A stretch of DNA of 23,127 bases from Candidatus Methylomirabilis sp. (GCA_020722945.1 DYJV01000039.1:1-23127); one strand, 5' to 3'. Positions 9,297 to 19,830 are shown, counted from the first letter of the stretch. The notes: generated by a model not told the origin, from the sequence alone. Program-made: numbers and translations.

Positions 9297-10396
9297 ATGA
9301 ACTCGGCAAAAGATATTACCTAACCTTTATATCTGTTACTCTTTTTCTTATGATAATAGGACTCTATATGGTTTATAGTGCGAGTTTTCCTATCAGCTAC
9401 AAATTGAATGGAACTACCCACTACTTTTTTGTAAAACAGTTGATTTCTGCAGGGATAGGGTTGACTCTAATGATTATTGCAAGTAAAGTTGACTATAAAG
9501 TTTACAAAGATATAAGTTACATACTTCTTCTGCTAAGTGGATTGGTTATGCTTCTTACATATTTTCCTGTAATAGGTAAAACCATAAAGGGTGCACATAG
9601 ATGGATAGTGTTGGGATCTATAAACATACAGCCATCAGAAATAGCAAAAGTATTTCTTGTTATCTTTGTAGCTTATCTCCTTGAGAAAAAGCAGGAGAAA
9701 CTAAATAGTTTCTCTTACGGTTTTCTACCCTTTATAGTGATTCCGGGTATTATAATGTCTTTGGCATTGATGCAGCCAGATTTTGGGATGTTTGTTCTGA
9801 TGGCTCTGATTATTTACCTTATGATGTTTATCGGTGGGGTAAAGATAGCTTACCTTCTGACTGCTTTATTAGCTTTTATGCCTATAGTTTATATTTTGAT
9901 AAAAAGTTTCCCTTACAGAGTGGCAAGATTTTTAGTTTATCTTGATCCTTGGAAATATTACGATGATAAAGGTTATCAGGTTGCTCAATCACTTATAAGT
10001 TTTGGTGCAGGTGGATTTATTGGTAAAGGGATAGGAGCATCACAGCAGAAGCTCTACTACCTTCCTGAAGCATACACTGATTATATATTTTCTATATTTG
10101 CTGAGGAGCTTGGTTTTTTTGGTGTTTTTTTGGTTGTTGCAGCATTCACTTTATTTCTTATAAATGGTGTAAGTATGTCAATGAAGATTCCAAATAGATT
10201 TGGAAGGTTACTTGGACTTGGCCTTACCATACTTATTGTTTTGCAGGCATTTATGAATTTTTCAATATGTATGGGGATTCTGCCACCAAAGGGTATGGCT
10301 CTGCCTTTTCTCAGTTATGGTGGAAGTTCACTTGTTTCAAGCCTTATTGCAGTAGGGATATTGCTTAATCTCTCAAAGGATGTTGAAAATGTGTAA
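9293..10396 (+). CDS. ftsW: Septal peptidoglycan glycosyltransferase FtsW (SEDS family)
   Basis: FtsW polymerises lipid II into glycan strands at the septum together with FtsI. The 367-residue protein is highly hydrophobic with about ten membrane segments. SEDS landmarks visible are the YSAS segment after the first helix, GAHRWI and the IQPSEIAK block, the YLDPW block, GYQVAQSLI, the YLPEAYTDYIF loop and the C-terminal LPFLSYGGSS. It lies between murD and murG, the normal FtsW position, and starts inside the murD stop. Its last codons overlap murG. Confidence 0.95.
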   Translation: MNELGKRYYLTFISVTLFLMIIGLYMVYSASFPISYKLNGTTHYFFVKQLISAGIGLTLMIIASKVDYKVYKDISYILLLLSGLVMLLTYFPVIGKTIKGAHRWIVLGSINIQPSEIAKVFLVIFVAYLLEKKQEKLNSFSYGFLPFIVIPGIIMSLALMQPDFGMFVLMALIIYLMMFIGGVKIAYLLTALLAFMPIVYILIKSFPYRVARFLVYLDPWKYYDDKGYQVAQSLISFGAGGFIGKGIGASQQKLYYLPEAYTDYIFSIFAEELGFFGVFLVVAAFTLFLINGVSMSMKIPNRFGRLLGLGLTILIVLQAFMNFSICMGILPPKGMALPFLSYGGSSLVSSLIAVGILLNLSKDVENV

Positions 10397-11438
10397 GGTT
10401 TTGATAGCCACAGGTGGAACAGGTGGACATGTATATCCAGCTATAGCATTGGGGAATTTTTTATCGAAAAAGGGTTTGGATGTTATTTTTACAGGGAGAA
10501 AAGATAGTTTTGAGGATAAAACAGTAAAAAATTATAACTTTAAGCTATTGTATGTAAAGTCGAGAAGGTTTAAAGGTGAAAAGTTGTTTAATAAAGTATT
10601 CTCACTCTTTACACTTTTGATTAATATTATCTCTGCTCTAAAAGTTATATCAAATGAGAAGCCTGATTATATAATAGGGACAGGTGGGTATGTAGCCGCA
10701 CCTGTGGTATTTGCTGGTATTCTCAAAAGAGTGAGAACATCTATTTGTGAGCAGAATGCTCTGATGGGTTTTGGTAACAGGGTTCTTAGTCATTTTGTTG
10801 ATTCTGTGTTTACTAATTTTACCAAAACAAAATATTCGCCACGGGGAGATAAAAGATTTGTTACAGGAAATTTTATAAGAGATGGTTTTAGTAATCAGAG
10901 TAAAAGGGGGATACTTGTTTTTGGGGGGAGTCAGGGTGCCGAGAAAATCAATAACATCTTTCCTACAATAGTAGAAGAGCTCTCTCAATATCAAGATTTA
11001 AAAATTTATCATATAACAGGTGAAAAAAGTTATCATAGTGTTAAGCAATATTACGAAAGTATAGATAGAAAACCTGAATGTGAGATATATCCTTACTACG
11101 AAAAGATGAATGAATTATTTGAAAAAGTTGATCTCGTAATAAGTAGATCAGGTGCTACATCGATATCGGAGATATACTATACTGATAAGAGAGCGATTCT
11201 TGTCCCGTATCCTTATGCTGCTGATAATCATCAGTGGTATAATGCACTTCAATTTTGTAAGACAGGGAGAGGGGTTATACTGAAAGATAATTTCCTCACC
11301 TCTGAGAATCTTCTCAAGTGGATCAAATTTTTTATTGATAATCGAGTCAGGTTTGATAGTGATTTTAAAGCAATGGGTAATTTTAGAGAGGGGATGGAGT
11401 ATATTTATAAATCTATAAAAGGGTGTTGTAATGTATAA
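10389..11438 (+). CDS. murG: UDP-GlcNAc:lipid I N-acetylglucosaminyltransferase MurG
   Basis: MurG converts lipid I to lipid II on the cytoplasmic side of the membrane. Family blocks are [12 protein letters not shown] at the N-terminus, GTGGYVAAP near 100, [15 protein letters not shown] in the C-domain and [12 protein letters not shown] 10389 is preferred because AAAGGA (10375-10380) lies 8 bp upstream and the protein then begins [13 protein letters not shown] 10380 in the same frame would add three residues but lies on top of that binding site. It overlaps ftsW by 8 bp and murC by 8 bp. Confidence 0.94.
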   Translation: MCKVLIATGGTGGHVYPAIALGNFLSKKGLDVIFTGRKDSFEDKTVKNYNFKLLYVKSRRFKGEKLFNKVFSLFTLLINIISALKVISNEKPDYIIGTGGYVAAPVVFAGILKRVRTSICEQNALMGFGNRVLSHFVDSVFTNFTKTKYSPRGDKRFVTGNFIRDGFSNQSKRGILVFGGSQGAEKINNIFPTIVEELSQYQDLKIYHITGEKSYHSVKQYYESIDRKPECEIYPYYEKMNELFEKVDLVISRSGATSISEIYYTDKRAILVPYPYAADNHQWYNALQFCKTGRGVILKDNFLTSENLLKWIKFFIDNRVRFDSDFKAMGNFREGMEYIYKSIKGCCNV

Positions 11439-12801
11439 AAAGAATAAAATTATTCATTTTGTTGGTATTGGCGGGATAGGAATGAGTGGAATTGCTGAAG
11501 TTCTGCTTAATCTTGGATATAACGTGCAAGGTTCAGATCTAAAGAAAAGCGGTGTAACAGACAGACTTGAACTCCTTGGAATAAAGGTATTTATAGGGCA
11601 CAATGAGAATAATGTTGATAGTGCGCAGATAGTTGTTGTCTCATCTGCAGTTGATGATACAAATCCAGAGATAGTTGCTGCACACAGCAAGGGTATCCCT
11701 GTAATAAAACGTGCAGAGATGCTTTCAGAGCTTATGAGAATGAAATATGGGATAGGGATAGCAGGGACTCACGGGAAGACCACAACCACATCAATGGTTG
11801 CCACTGTTCTCAATAAAGCTGGTTTTGACCCTACAATTGTAATAGGTGGAAAACTTGATAGTCTTGGCAGTAATGCAAAACTTGGTAAAGGTGATTTTTT
11901 AGTTGCTGAAGCTGATGAGAGTGATGGTTCTTTTCTACTTCTCAATCCTACAATTGCTGTTGTTACTAATATTGATCCTGAACATCTTGATTACTACAAA
12001 GGGGGGATAGAGGAGATAAAGGCAACATTTGTTGAGTATGTAAATAAAGTCCCTTTTTATGGTGCAGCAGTTTTATGTCTTGATCATGAAAATGTTCAAG
12101 ATATTATACCAAAAATAAAGAAGAGATTCCTCACTTATGGGATGTTATCCCAGTGTGATGTAAGGGCTCAAGATATAAAATATGATGGCTTGACAACCGA
12201 ATTTACACTCTTTATAAAAAATCAAAATATGGGCTGTATAAAGATAAATATGCCCGGTATTCATAATGTTTACAACTCTCTTGCGGCTGTTACAGTTGGA
12301 ATGGAGATGGATATCCCATTTAATTTGATCAAAAAGGGACTTGATAATTTTGGTGGTGTAAATAGGAGATTTTATATAAAGGGTAAAATTAATAATGCTC
12401 TTGTTATTGATGATTATGGTCATCACCCTGTTGAGATAAAAGCAACTCTTGAAGCTGCTAAAAAAGGTTTCAACAAGAAAAATATAGTTGTCTATCAACC
12501 TCACAGATACAGTAGAACCAGAGATTTGATGGATCAGCTCGCTACATCTTTTTACAATGCAGACAAACTTATCATCACAGATATTTATGCTGCATCAGAG
12601 AAACCTATTGAAGGTGTTAATGTTTCTGTATTGCTTGATAAGATAAAAGATTATGGTCATAAAGATGTTGAATATATAAAGGATTTTTCAGATATTGCTG
12701 ATTATGTTGCAAAAATTGCAAATGATGAGTTGATTATTACTGTTGGTGCTGGTGATATATGGAAAGTAGGTGAGATGATTCTGAAAAAGGTTGAGAAGTA
12801 A
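11431..12801 (+). CDS. murC: UDP-N-acetylmuramate:L-alanine ligase MurC
   Basis: MurC adds the first amino acid, L-Ala, to UDP-MurNAc. The 456-residue protein shows the N-terminal [12 protein letters not shown] loop, the ATP-binding [12 protein letters not shown] near residue 111, the EADESDGSF block, the [10 protein letters not shown] motif near 328 and the YQPHRYSRT block, all typical. The start ATG 11431 has GGGTG 5 bp upstream and overlaps the murG stop. It is followed after 8 bp by murB, the common murC-murB pair. Confidence 0.96.
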   Translation: MYKKNKIIHFVGIGGIGMSGIAEVLLNLGYNVQGSDLKKSGVTDRLELLGIKVFIGHNENNVDSAQIVVVSSAVDDTNPEIVAAHSKGIPVIKRAEMLSELMRMKYGIGIAGTHGKTTTTSMVATVLNKAGFDPTIVIGGKLDSLGSNAKLGKGDFLVAEADESDGSFLLLNPTIAVVTNIDPEHLDYYKGGIEEIKATFVEYVNKVPFYGAAVLCLDHENVQDIIPKIKKRFLTYGMLSQCDVRAQDIKYDGLTTEFTLFIKNQNMGCIKINMPGIHNVYNSLAAVTVGMEMDIPFNLIKKGLDNFGGVNRRFYIKGKINNALVIDDYGHHPVEIKATLEAAKKGFNKKNIVVYQPHRYSRTRDLMDQLATSFYNADKLIITDIYAASEKPIEGVNVSVLLDKIKDYGHKDVEYIKDFSDIADYVAKIANDELIITVGAGDIWKVGEMILKKVEK

Positions 12802-12809
12802 ATTTTAAA

Positions 12810-13664
12810 ATGAAAGTAGAGATGATGAAAAGCCTTGAAGAGCTAAATACATTAAAAATCAAATCAGTAGCAAAGTATTATATTTGCCCAAATAACAGGA
12901 TTGAGCTGATTGAGGCTTTGAAATTTGCAAAAGATAAGGGGGTTAAATTATTTATTTTGGGGAATGGCTCTAACCTTATCTTTTCAAAAGATTTTTATCA
13001 AGATGTTCTATTCCTTAATACCAAAGGTTTGAAGAAGATTTTACTTAATGATGGGACACTCTTTTGTGAAGCGGGTGTTTTGGGTAAAGATTTGATAAAT
13101 TTTTCAATAAAAAATGGTCTTTCAGGCTTTGAATTTCTTACAGGGATTCCTGGGACAGTTGGTGGTTTTGTAAAGATGAACTCTGGTGCTTTTGGAAAAG
13201 AGATGAAAGATATTGTTAAAAGTGTTGATGTAATAGATCTTTATACTTTTAATTATGACAAAATAGCTGCCAAAGATATACTTTTTGAGTATAGAGGAGC
13301 TTTAAATCTTAAAAGTTTTATTATTTTGGGAGCAAAACTATCTTTTAAATGTGAAGACCCTTCTTTAATAAAGATGAGAGTTGCTGATATTGCTAAAAGT
13401 AGAGCATTAAAACAGCCTTTACTCAATAATTGCGGTTCGGTATTTAAAAATGGTAAAGGGTATTTTGCAGGTAAATTAATAGAAGATGCGGGATTGAAAG
13501 GGTTTTCTATTGGTGGAGCGTCAGTATCTAAAAAACATGCTAACTTTATAATCAACCGTGGAGATGCGGTTGGTAGTGATGTTGTCAAATTGATAAATTA
13601 TATACAGGAGAAGATATTTACTATCTTTAAGGTAAAATTAGAACGGGAAGTATACATATTTTAA
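12810..13664 (+). CDS. murB: UDP-N-acetylenolpyruvoylglucosamine reductase MurB (short form)
   Basis: MurB reduces UDP-GlcNAc-enolpyruvate to UDP-MurNAc using FAD and NADPH. The 284-residue protein has the FAD-binding LGNGSNLIFS near residue 49, the TGIPGTVGG block, NCGSVFKN with the probable catalytic Ser, GASVSKKHANFIIN, and a C-terminal LEREV with the conserved Glu. Its length and the GSVF-to-KHANF spacing match the shorter S. aureus-like (type II) enzymes, not the E. coli type. ATG 12810 is used; ATG 12822 and ATG 12825 follow in frame and could be the true start, as no strong binding site decides between them. Confidence 0.93.
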   Translation: MKVEMMKSLEELNTLKIKSVAKYYICPNNRIELIEALKFAKDKGVKLFILGNGSNLIFSKDFYQDVLFLNTKGLKKILLNDGTLFCEAGVLGKDLINFSIKNGLSGFEFLTGIPGTVGGFVKMNSGAFGKEMKDIVKSVDVIDLYTFNYDKIAAKDILFEYRGALNLKSFIILGAKLSFKCEDPSLIKMRVADIAKSRALKQPLLNNCGSVFKNGKGYFAGKLIEDAGLKGFSIGGASVSKKHANFIINRGDAVGSDVVKLINYIQEKIFTIFKVKLEREVYIF

Positions 13665-13680
13665 TAACCTATGGGAGAAT

Positions 13681-14568
13681 ATGTTGAAAGATAAAGTAGT
13701 AGCTGTTTTGATGGGTGGTATTTCAAATGAGAGGGATATATCATTAAAAACAGGTGAGGCTGTTTTTAATGCTCTAAAGAGGAGAGGGTATAATGTTGTC
13801 AAAATAGATATAAATGAGAGATCACTTGCCCCTTTTCTATCGGTCAAATTTGATATTGCCTTTATTGCACTACATGGAAATTTTGGTGAAGATGGCACTG
13901 TTCAGGGTGTTTTGGAGTATATGGGGATCCCTTATACGGGAAGTAAAGTTCTTGGGAGTGCAATTAGTATGAATAAAGTTCTCTCAAAAAAATTATTTCA
14001 GAGGGAGGGTATCCCAACAGGTAAATTTTGGTTAAAGGGTGATGAGGGGGAACTTCAGTTTCCTATTGTTGTCAAACCTGTTTCAGAGGGTTCTACTATC
14101 GGTGTTTATATTGTAAAGAGTAAGGATGAGCTTCAAAGTGCTGTTGAAAAAAGTATGGAGGTATCTGAAGATATATTTTTTGAAGAGTATTTGGAGGGGA
14201 AAGAGGTTACTGTTTCTGTTTTAAATGGGAAAGCACTCCCGGTAATAGAAATTAGACCAAACAAAGGTTTTTACGACTATACTGCAAAATATACAAAAGG
14301 TATGACAGAATACATTATCCCTGCTCAGATATCTGAAAGAAACAGAGTTTTGATTTCAGAGTATTCAGAGAAAATCTTCAAAGTTTTTAATTTGGATGGA
14401 GCTTGCAGAGTTGATTTTATTATAAAAGATGATTCACCTTATCTGCTTGAAGTAAACACTATCCCCGGTATGACAGAGACAAGTCTTCTGCCAAAGGCTG
14501 CAAATCATTCAGGGGTAACATTTGAAGAGCTTGTAGAGAAAATTCTTTTAGGTGTAAAAGTGAAATGA
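13681..14568 (+). CDS. ddl: D-alanine:D-alanine ligase
   Basis: Ddl joins two D-Ala for use by MurF. The ATP-grasp protein of 295 residues shows MGGISNERDIS at the N-terminus, LHGNFGEDGTVQG, VKPVSEGSTIGVY, EEYLEGKEVT and the end block EVNTIPGMTETSLLPKAA. The segment FYDYTAKY keeps the Tyr of dipeptide-forming ligases, so D-Ala-D-Lac synthesis is not expected. The start ATG has GGGAG just upstream, with a short spacer. The family is short here (about 295-320 residues is normal for DdlB types). It overlaps ftsQ by 4 bp (ATGA). Confidence 0.95.
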   Translation: MLKDKVVAVLMGGISNERDISLKTGEAVFNALKRRGYNVVKIDINERSLAPFLSVKFDIAFIALHGNFGEDGTVQGVLEYMGIPYTGSKVLGSAISMNKVLSKKLFQREGIPTGKFWLKGDEGELQFPIVVKPVSEGSTIGVYIVKSKDELQSAVEKSMEVSEDIFFEEYLEGKEVTVSVLNGKALPVIEIRPNKGFYDYTAKYTKGMTEYIIPAQISERNRVLISEYSEKIFKVFNLDGACRVDFIIKDDSPYLLEVNTIPGMTETSLLPKAANHSGVTFEELVEKILLGVKVK

Positions 14569-15338
14569 GTGATATTAGATTCAAAGTAAGAATGGTAAAT
14601 GATGAGAAAAGAGAGCGGATAGGAGTATTAAAAAAAATTTTTTTAATTACTCTTCTATTAGCTATATCAGCATCTATCTACTTTTTTAATGGATACCTGA
14701 TGAACTTTGCTGATTCTATATTTTCATACTTCAAAATAAAAACAGTAGAGGTAGTAGATGCAAAGAGTGTTGATATAAAGCGAATTAATAATTTTCTTAG
14801 TGGATATAAAGGTAAGTATATAACTTCAGTCTCTTTTAATGATATTTATAACGAACTTATGAAGGATGAATGGGTATGTGATGTTATAATCCAGAAAAAA
14901 TACCCATCAAAGCTTCTCGTGCAGATAATTGAAGAAAAGCCTGTGGCACTATTAAATCATAAAGGGGATTTTTTCCTAATATCTGAAAATGGTAAGCTGA
15001 TAAAAAATTATGCTAAAGAGTATCTTAATAGAGAATTTATTATATTTTCATCCAAAACAATTAATGAATATCATCAAAATAAAGATATTTTTCTTAATAT
15101 CTATAAAGAACTTCAAACAAGGGATATAAAAAATATTTCAGAAGTTTTTGTAGGGGGAGAGCTCGAAGTTTACACATATAAGCCGTATAGAAAGTATATT
15201 CTTGATTCGAAAGATATAGCTGGCAGTCTTGATAAGGTAAAGTTATTTGAGAAAATGTATTCCAAATTATTTCCAAATGGTGAAGATATCAAAGTAATAA
15301 ATTTAAAATATAGTAATAAAATATTTGTTAAAATATAG
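14565..15338 (+). CDS. ftsQ: Cell division protein FtsQ
   Basis: FtsQ (DivIB) is a bitopic divisome protein that recruits FtsL and FtsB. The 257-residue sequence has a short basic cytoplasmic tail, one hydrophobic segment at about 23-43, then a POTRA-type region of about 70 residues starting VEVVDAKSVD and including the WVCDVIIQKKYPSKL block with VQIIEEKPVAL, followed by a FtsQ C-terminal domain. Conservation is low in this family, but topology, POTRA block and position between ddl and ftsA agree. It lies 9 bp before the preferred ftsA start. Confidence 0.92.
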   Translation: MSDIRFKVRMVNDEKRERIGVLKKIFLITLLLAISASIYFFNGYLMNFADSIFSYFKIKTVEVVDAKSVDIKRINNFLSGYKGKYITSVSFNDIYNELMKDEWVCDVIIQKKYPSKLLVQIIEEKPVALLNHKGDFFLISENGKLIKNYAKEYLNREFIIFSSKTINEYHQNKDIFLNIYKELQTRDIKNISEVFVGGELEVYTYKPYRKYILDSKDIAGSLDKVKLFEKMYSKLFPNGEDIKVINLKYSNKIFVKI

Positions 15339-15347
15339 GTGAGCATA

Positions 15348-16574
15348 ATGGCTAAAAGAGAAAATGTAATTGTTGGACTCGATGTTGGGACTACTAAAAT
15401 ATGTGTTGTTGTTGGAGAGATAAAAGCTGAAGGGATAGATATAATTGGTGTGGGATTGTGTCCTTCAAAAGGTTTGAGAAAAGGGATTATTGTCAATATT
15501 GAGGGAACTGTCAATGCCATAAAGGATGCACTAAAAGAAGCTGAATTAATGTCTGGTGTCAAAATTGAATCTGTCTTTACAGGTATTGCGGGGGGACATA
15601 TTACCGGGATTAATAGTCATGGTGTTATTGCTGTTAAAAATAATCCCTTAAATGCAGAAGATATAAAAAGAGTAATTGAGGCTGCTACTGCAATTGCACT
15701 CCCTGCTGATAGAGAGGTTCTCCATGTTGTTCCACAAGAATTTATAGTTGATGGGCAGGGGGGGATAAAGGATCCTATTGGAATGTCAGGAGTGAGGCTT
15801 GAAGTAAAAGTTCATATAGTTACAGGTGCAGTTGCATCTGCTCAAAATATTGTAACTGCTTGTAATAAAGCAGGTCTTGAAGTTAAAGATATTATTATAG
15901 AGCAGTTTGCATCAAGTGAGGCTATCTTAAATAGAGATGAGAAAGAGCTTGGTGTTGCAGTTGTAGATATTGGAGGTGGGACAACAGATATAGCGGTATT
16001 TAACCAAAATAGCATAATCTATACAGGTGTTATAGCCATAGGTGGCGATCTTATTACCAATGATATAGCTGTTGGTTTGAGAACTCCTATTGAAAGTGCA
16101 GAGATAATAAAAAAAGGTTATGGCTGCTGTTATGGAGAGTTTGTTAATAGTGATGAAAATATAGAAGTTCCCGGAATAGGTGGCAGAAAACCTAAACTTT
16201 TGCCGAGAACTTTGCTTGTTGATATTGTTGAGCCGAGAGTGGAAGAGCTTTTTCTACTTATAAAGAGGGAGATAAAAAAATCTGGTTATTATGATTCACT
16301 TGGATCAGGTATTGTTCTCACAGGGGGGACAGTTTTGATGGAAGGTATGGTAGAGCTTGCAGAAGAGGTATTTGAGTTACCTGTCCGAATAGGTATTCCT
16401 GATTCTCTTGGGGCACTTTCTGAAGCAGTGAGATCTCCACTATACTCAACATCGGTTGGTCTTATTATTTATGGTGGTAAGCATATTGTTAGGAGGGAGT
16501 TCCCTTTAAAAGGTGGAAAAGTATTTGATAATACATTTAAAAGAATGCGGGAATGGTTTAAAGAATTTTTTTAA
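15348..16574 (+). CDS. ftsA: Cell division protein FtsA (actin-like membrane tether of FtsZ)
   Basis: FtsA is an actin-fold ATP-binding protein that anchors FtsZ filaments to the membrane. It has the phosphate-1 loop GLDVGTTKICVVVGE at the N-terminus, an SHS2/1C region after it (KGIIVNIEGTVNAI), the phosphate-2 loop VVDIGGGTTDIAVF near residue 205, the adenosine motif VLTGGTVLMEG, and a C-terminal amphipathic helix ending FKRMREWFKEFF that should bind the membrane. ATG 15348 is chosen because AGGTGAG at 15337-15343 is spaced correctly for it. The GTG at 15339 in the same frame lies inside that site. It is followed by ftsZ after 18 bp. Confidence 0.96.
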   Translation: MAKRENVIVGLDVGTTKICVVVGEIKAEGIDIIGVGLCPSKGLRKGIIVNIEGTVNAIKDALKEAELMSGVKIESVFTGIAGGHITGINSHGVIAVKNNPLNAEDIKRVIEAATAIALPADREVLHVVPQEFIVDGQGGIKDPIGMSGVRLEVKVHIVTGAVASAQNIVTACNKAGLEVKDIIIEQFASSEAILNRDEKELGVAVVDIGGGTTDIAVFNQNSIIYTGVIAIGGDLITNDIAVGLRTPIESAEIIKKGYGCCYGEFVNSDENIEVPGIGGRKPKLLPRTLLVDIVEPRVEELFLLIKREIKKSGYYDSLGSGIVLTGGTVLMEGMVELAEEVFELPVRIGIPDSLGALSEAVRSPLYSTSVGLIIYGGKHIVRREFPLKGGKVFDNTFKRMREWFKEFF

Positions 16575-16580
16575 TAAATT

Positions 16581-16588
16581 AAGGGGGG
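16581..16588 (+). promoter_or_regulatory. Strong ribosome binding site of ftsZ
   Basis: AAGGGGGG lies 4 bp before the ftsZ ATG. It is the longest G-rich site within the operon, at its only clear intercistronic gap before ftsZ, which fits the need for far more FtsZ than upstream gene products. Confidence 0.7.
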
Positions 16589-16592
16589 AATT

Positions 16593-17723
16593 ATGGAGAA
16601 CAGTGCTATTAGTTTTGAAGATTTTGAAAGTTTGGATGCAAAGATTAAAGTTGTAGGTGTAGGGGGCGGTGGTGGTAACACCATTAATGCTATGATTGAT
16701 GATAATATTGAGGGTGTTGAATTTATAGCTGCTAACACTGATGCAAAAGCCCTTCAAATCAACAAAGCAAAGATTAAACTCCAGCTTGGTTGTAAACTTA
16801 CAAAGGGTTTGGGAGCAGGTTCTAATCCTGAGGTAGGTAAAAATGCTGCTATTGAAGATGTAGAACGGATAAAGGAAGCAATTTCTGGTGCAGATATGCT
16901 TTTTATTACTGCTGGAATGGGTGGTGGCACAGGGACAGGAGCAGCTCCAGTTTTTGCAGAGATAGCAAAAGAGCTTGGTATTCTGACAGTTGGTGTTGTT
17001 ACAAAGCCTTTTCAGTTTGAAGGGAAGAAGAGGATGAAGCAGGCTGAGGAGGGGATAGATTCTCTTAAAAAAAATGTTGATGCACTTATTGTGATCCCTA
17101 ACCAAAAAACACTTAGTAACTGCACAAAGAATATGCCATTAAAAGATTCATTTAAAATGGTTGATAAAGTTTTACTTAATGCTGTAAGAGGGATTTCAGA
17201 CCTTATTACAACTTCTGCCTATATCCAGCTTGATTTTGCTGATGTAAAAACTGTTATGGGAGAGACAGGTCTTGCACTTATGGGGATAGGATACGGTTCG
17301 GGTGAAAATAGAGCTATGGATGCAGCTCAACAAGCAATACACAGCCCTCTGCTTGAAGATGTTTCAATTGAAGGAGCAAGGGGTGTTTTGATAAATATAA
17401 CTGCTTCATCTAATATGACAACAATGGAGATAAATGAAGCTTGTGAGATGATTCATAATAGTGCTGATGAAAATGCAAATATAATATTTGGTGTTAAATT
17501 TGATGAGAGTTTGAACGAAGAGATGCGTATCACAATTATTGCTACAGGTTTCAGCAAAGCAAGCCAAGGTTTTAAAAATCCTAAAACTATTTCAATTGAA
17601 GGTAAAAATTCTGTTCGGAGAGCTGCGGCTTCTTCGGGTGGAAGGAGAATATTTGATATAGATTCTATTGGTGAGGACGAAATTTTTGATATGCCCACTT
17701 TTTTAAGAAGGAAAGTGGATTAA
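16593..17723 (+). CDS. ftsZ: Cell division protein FtsZ (tubulin-like GTPase)
   Basis: FtsZ polymerises into the Z ring. The 376-residue protein has GVGGGGGNTINAM (21-34), NTDAKAL (48-54), the tubulin signature GGGTGTGAAP (110-119), a T7 region QLDFADVKT (212-220), a core ending near 320, a short linker of about 45 residues and the conserved C-terminal peptide FDMPTFLRRK (365-374) that binds FtsA. One oddity: the T7 loop, usually GLxNxDFAD, reads AYIQLDFAD, so the conserved Asn is Gln212 (codon 17226-17228), while the two catalytic Asp residues 214 and 217 are kept. It is the last gene of the operon and is followed by a terminator. Confidence 0.97.
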   Translation: MENSAISFEDFESLDAKIKVVGVGGGGGNTINAMIDDNIEGVEFIAANTDAKALQINKAKIKLQLGCKLTKGLGAGSNPEVGKNAAIEDVERIKEAISGADMLFITAGMGGGTGTGAAPVFAEIAKELGILTVGVVTKPFQFEGKKRMKQAEEGIDSLKKNVDALIVIPNQKTLSNCTKNMPLKDSFKMVDKVLLNAVRGISDLITTSAYIQLDFADVKTVMGETGLALMGIGYGSGENRAMDAAQQAIHSPLLEDVSIEGARGVLINITASSNMTTMEINEACEMIHNSADENANIIFGVKFDESLNEEMRITIIATGFSKASQGFKNPKTISIEGKNSVRRAAASSGGRRIFDIDSIGEDEIFDMPTFLRRKVD

Positions 17724-17759
17724 TTTTAATTATTAAAATTCCCCCAGAATTTTTTAAGA

Positions 17760-17803
17760 ATCAGGGAAACAGAGCATTCTGTCTCCCTGATCACCTCTTT
17801 TTT
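17760..17803 (+). terminator. Rho-independent terminator of the dcw operon
   Basis: A hairpin with stem ATCAGGGA (17760-17767) paired to TCCCTGAT (17784-17791), one A-C mismatch, then ACAGA paired to TCTGT and a GCAT loop. Six bases later comes TTTTTT (17798-17803). It lies 36 bp after ftsZ and before the convergent rfbC. The T-run is on the + strand side only. A weaker A/T inverted repeat lies at 17722-17740. Confidence 0.75.
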
Positions 17804-17820
17804 AATATTTTATGAGGTTG

Positions 17821-18372
17821 TTACCCCTTTTTATAGTTTAAAGAAGGGTTTTTCATATCTTTTTCTGAAAGAATAATATTATTGCTACTATTTATTGGCC
17901 ATTGAATATTGATATCTTTATCGTTCCATAATATTCCACGTTCAAACTCTTGAGCATACTCTTTTGTCATCTTATAATGTATCTCTGCATAATCGGTCAT
18001 AGTGAGAAATCCGTGGGCAAAGCCATCTGGAATGTAAAGCATTTTACGATTCTCCTCAGATATGTATTCACCAACCCATTGTCCAAATGTAGGTGAATTT
18101 TCTCTGATATCAACTGCAACATCAAATATCTCTCCCTTGATACATCTGACTAATTTCCCTTGTCCGTATGGTGGCATCTGGTAATGTAAACCTCTTAAAA
18201 CATTTTTTGATGATTTTGATTGGTTGTCTTGAACAAAATTTTCAGAAATCCCATTTTTACTGAAATCTGAATACTTGTATGTTTCCATAAAGTAGCCACG
18301 GTTATCAGCAAAGACTTTTGGTTCAATAAGGATAACATCTTTTATCTTGAGTTGTGTGAATTTAAAAGGCAT
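17821..18372 (-). CDS. rfbC: dTDP-4-dehydrorhamnose 3,5-epimerase
   Basis: RfbC (RmlC) epimerises dTDP-4-keto-6-deoxyglucose at C3 and C5 in the dTDP-L-rhamnose pathway. The 183-residue cupin has FVQDNQSKS (47-55), LRGLHYQ (59-65) with catalytic His63, the GEIFDVAVDIR strand (80-90), YIPDGFAHGF (113-122), HYKMT with the likely acid Tyr133, and Asp172 near the C-terminus that pairs with His63. The start ATG has GGGGGAGG close upstream. No rmlA, rmlB or rmlD lies in the window. It is downstream of galE on the same strand, separated by 151 bp with a probable terminator, so it may have its own promoter. Confidence 0.94.
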   Translation of the reverse strand: MPFKFTQLKIKDVILIEPKVFADNRGYFMETYKYSDFSKNGISENFVQDNQSKSSKNVLRGLHYQMPPYGQGKLVRCIKGEIFDVAVDIRENSPTFGQWVGEYISEENRKMLYIPDGFAHGFLTMTDYAEIHYKMTKEYAQEFERGILWNDKDINIQWPINSSNNIILSEKDMKNPSLNYKKG

Positions 18373-18412
18373 CTCCTCCCCCTTGTAAAAATTTTTATAA
18401 AATTGGTATCTT

Positions 18413-18447
18413 AAAAAAGAGAGGACTCAAAAAAATCTTAAGAGTCC
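18413..18447 (-). terminator. Probable terminator of galE
   Basis: Read on the - strand, GGACTC (18447-18442) pairs with GAGTCC (18428-18423) across a 13-base loop, followed 4 bases later by TTTTTT (18418-18413). The stem is short (6 bp) and the loop long, so termination may be partial, allowing read-through into rfbC. Confidence 0.5.
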
Positions 18448-18523
18448 GATAATAGGCAAATATAATAAAAACTTCTATTTATAAATAATGTTAGAAAACA
18501 GTTAAGTAGTGAAGTAAATGTTA

Positions 18524-19504
<981 letters not shown>

Positions 19505-19620
19505 CTAATCCTCTATTGAGATTTTATTTCATCTTGAAAGTCAACTTTTATATAACACAATGTTTAAATATTAAAAGTAAATTTTCAAGATTTTTTTAAT
19601 TAAAAGGGAGTAAAAATTTG

Positions 19621-19649
19621 TTGACTTAATTTTCCAATCAATTTAGATA
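19621..19649 (+). promoter_or_regulatory. Candidate promoter, distal
   Basis: TTGACT (19621-19626), a 17 bp spacer and TAGATA (19644-19649). If used it would give a leader of more than 350 nt before the ATPase gene. In DNA this rich in A+T such matches can occur by chance. Confidence 0.3.
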
Positions 19650-19801
19650 TTAGTAGTATTGCTAAGAAATTTTGGGTTCTAAATTTTTCTTTATCTTATG
19701 ATATTTATTTTTTATATCCTTGTTAAAGATACTTTTTAATGCTGATACTGTCAGGCTATAGGTAAAAGAGAAGGGATTTTCTCGGTGTTGTCATTGACTT
19801 G

Positions 19802-19830
19802 TTGACTTTGTCTATTTATCAGCATACAAA
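19802..19830 (+). promoter_or_regulatory. Candidate promoter, proximal
   Basis: TTGACT (19802-19807), a 17 bp spacer and TACAAA (19825-19830). A second TTGACT starts at 19794, 8 bp earlier. It would give a leader of about 180 nt that contains the hairpin and dyad described here. The -10 match is only four of six. Confidence 0.3.

Noticed and set aside
16506-17105. Open frame of 199 codons on the - strand across ftsA/ftsZ
   Set aside because: It lies opposite the conserved ftsZ sequence, shows no family features and has an odd, Cys- and Asn-rich composition. It is a shadow of ftsZ codon use.
528-17723. A hidden non-canonical gene or mobile element inside the dcw cluster
   Set aside because: All gaps are 18 bp or less, all 16 genes have intact family motifs, and there is no insertion sequence, frameshift or broken gene.
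19742-19754. Second dyad CTGA-TACTG-TCAG
   Set aside because: The arms are only 4 bp, too short to separate from chance.
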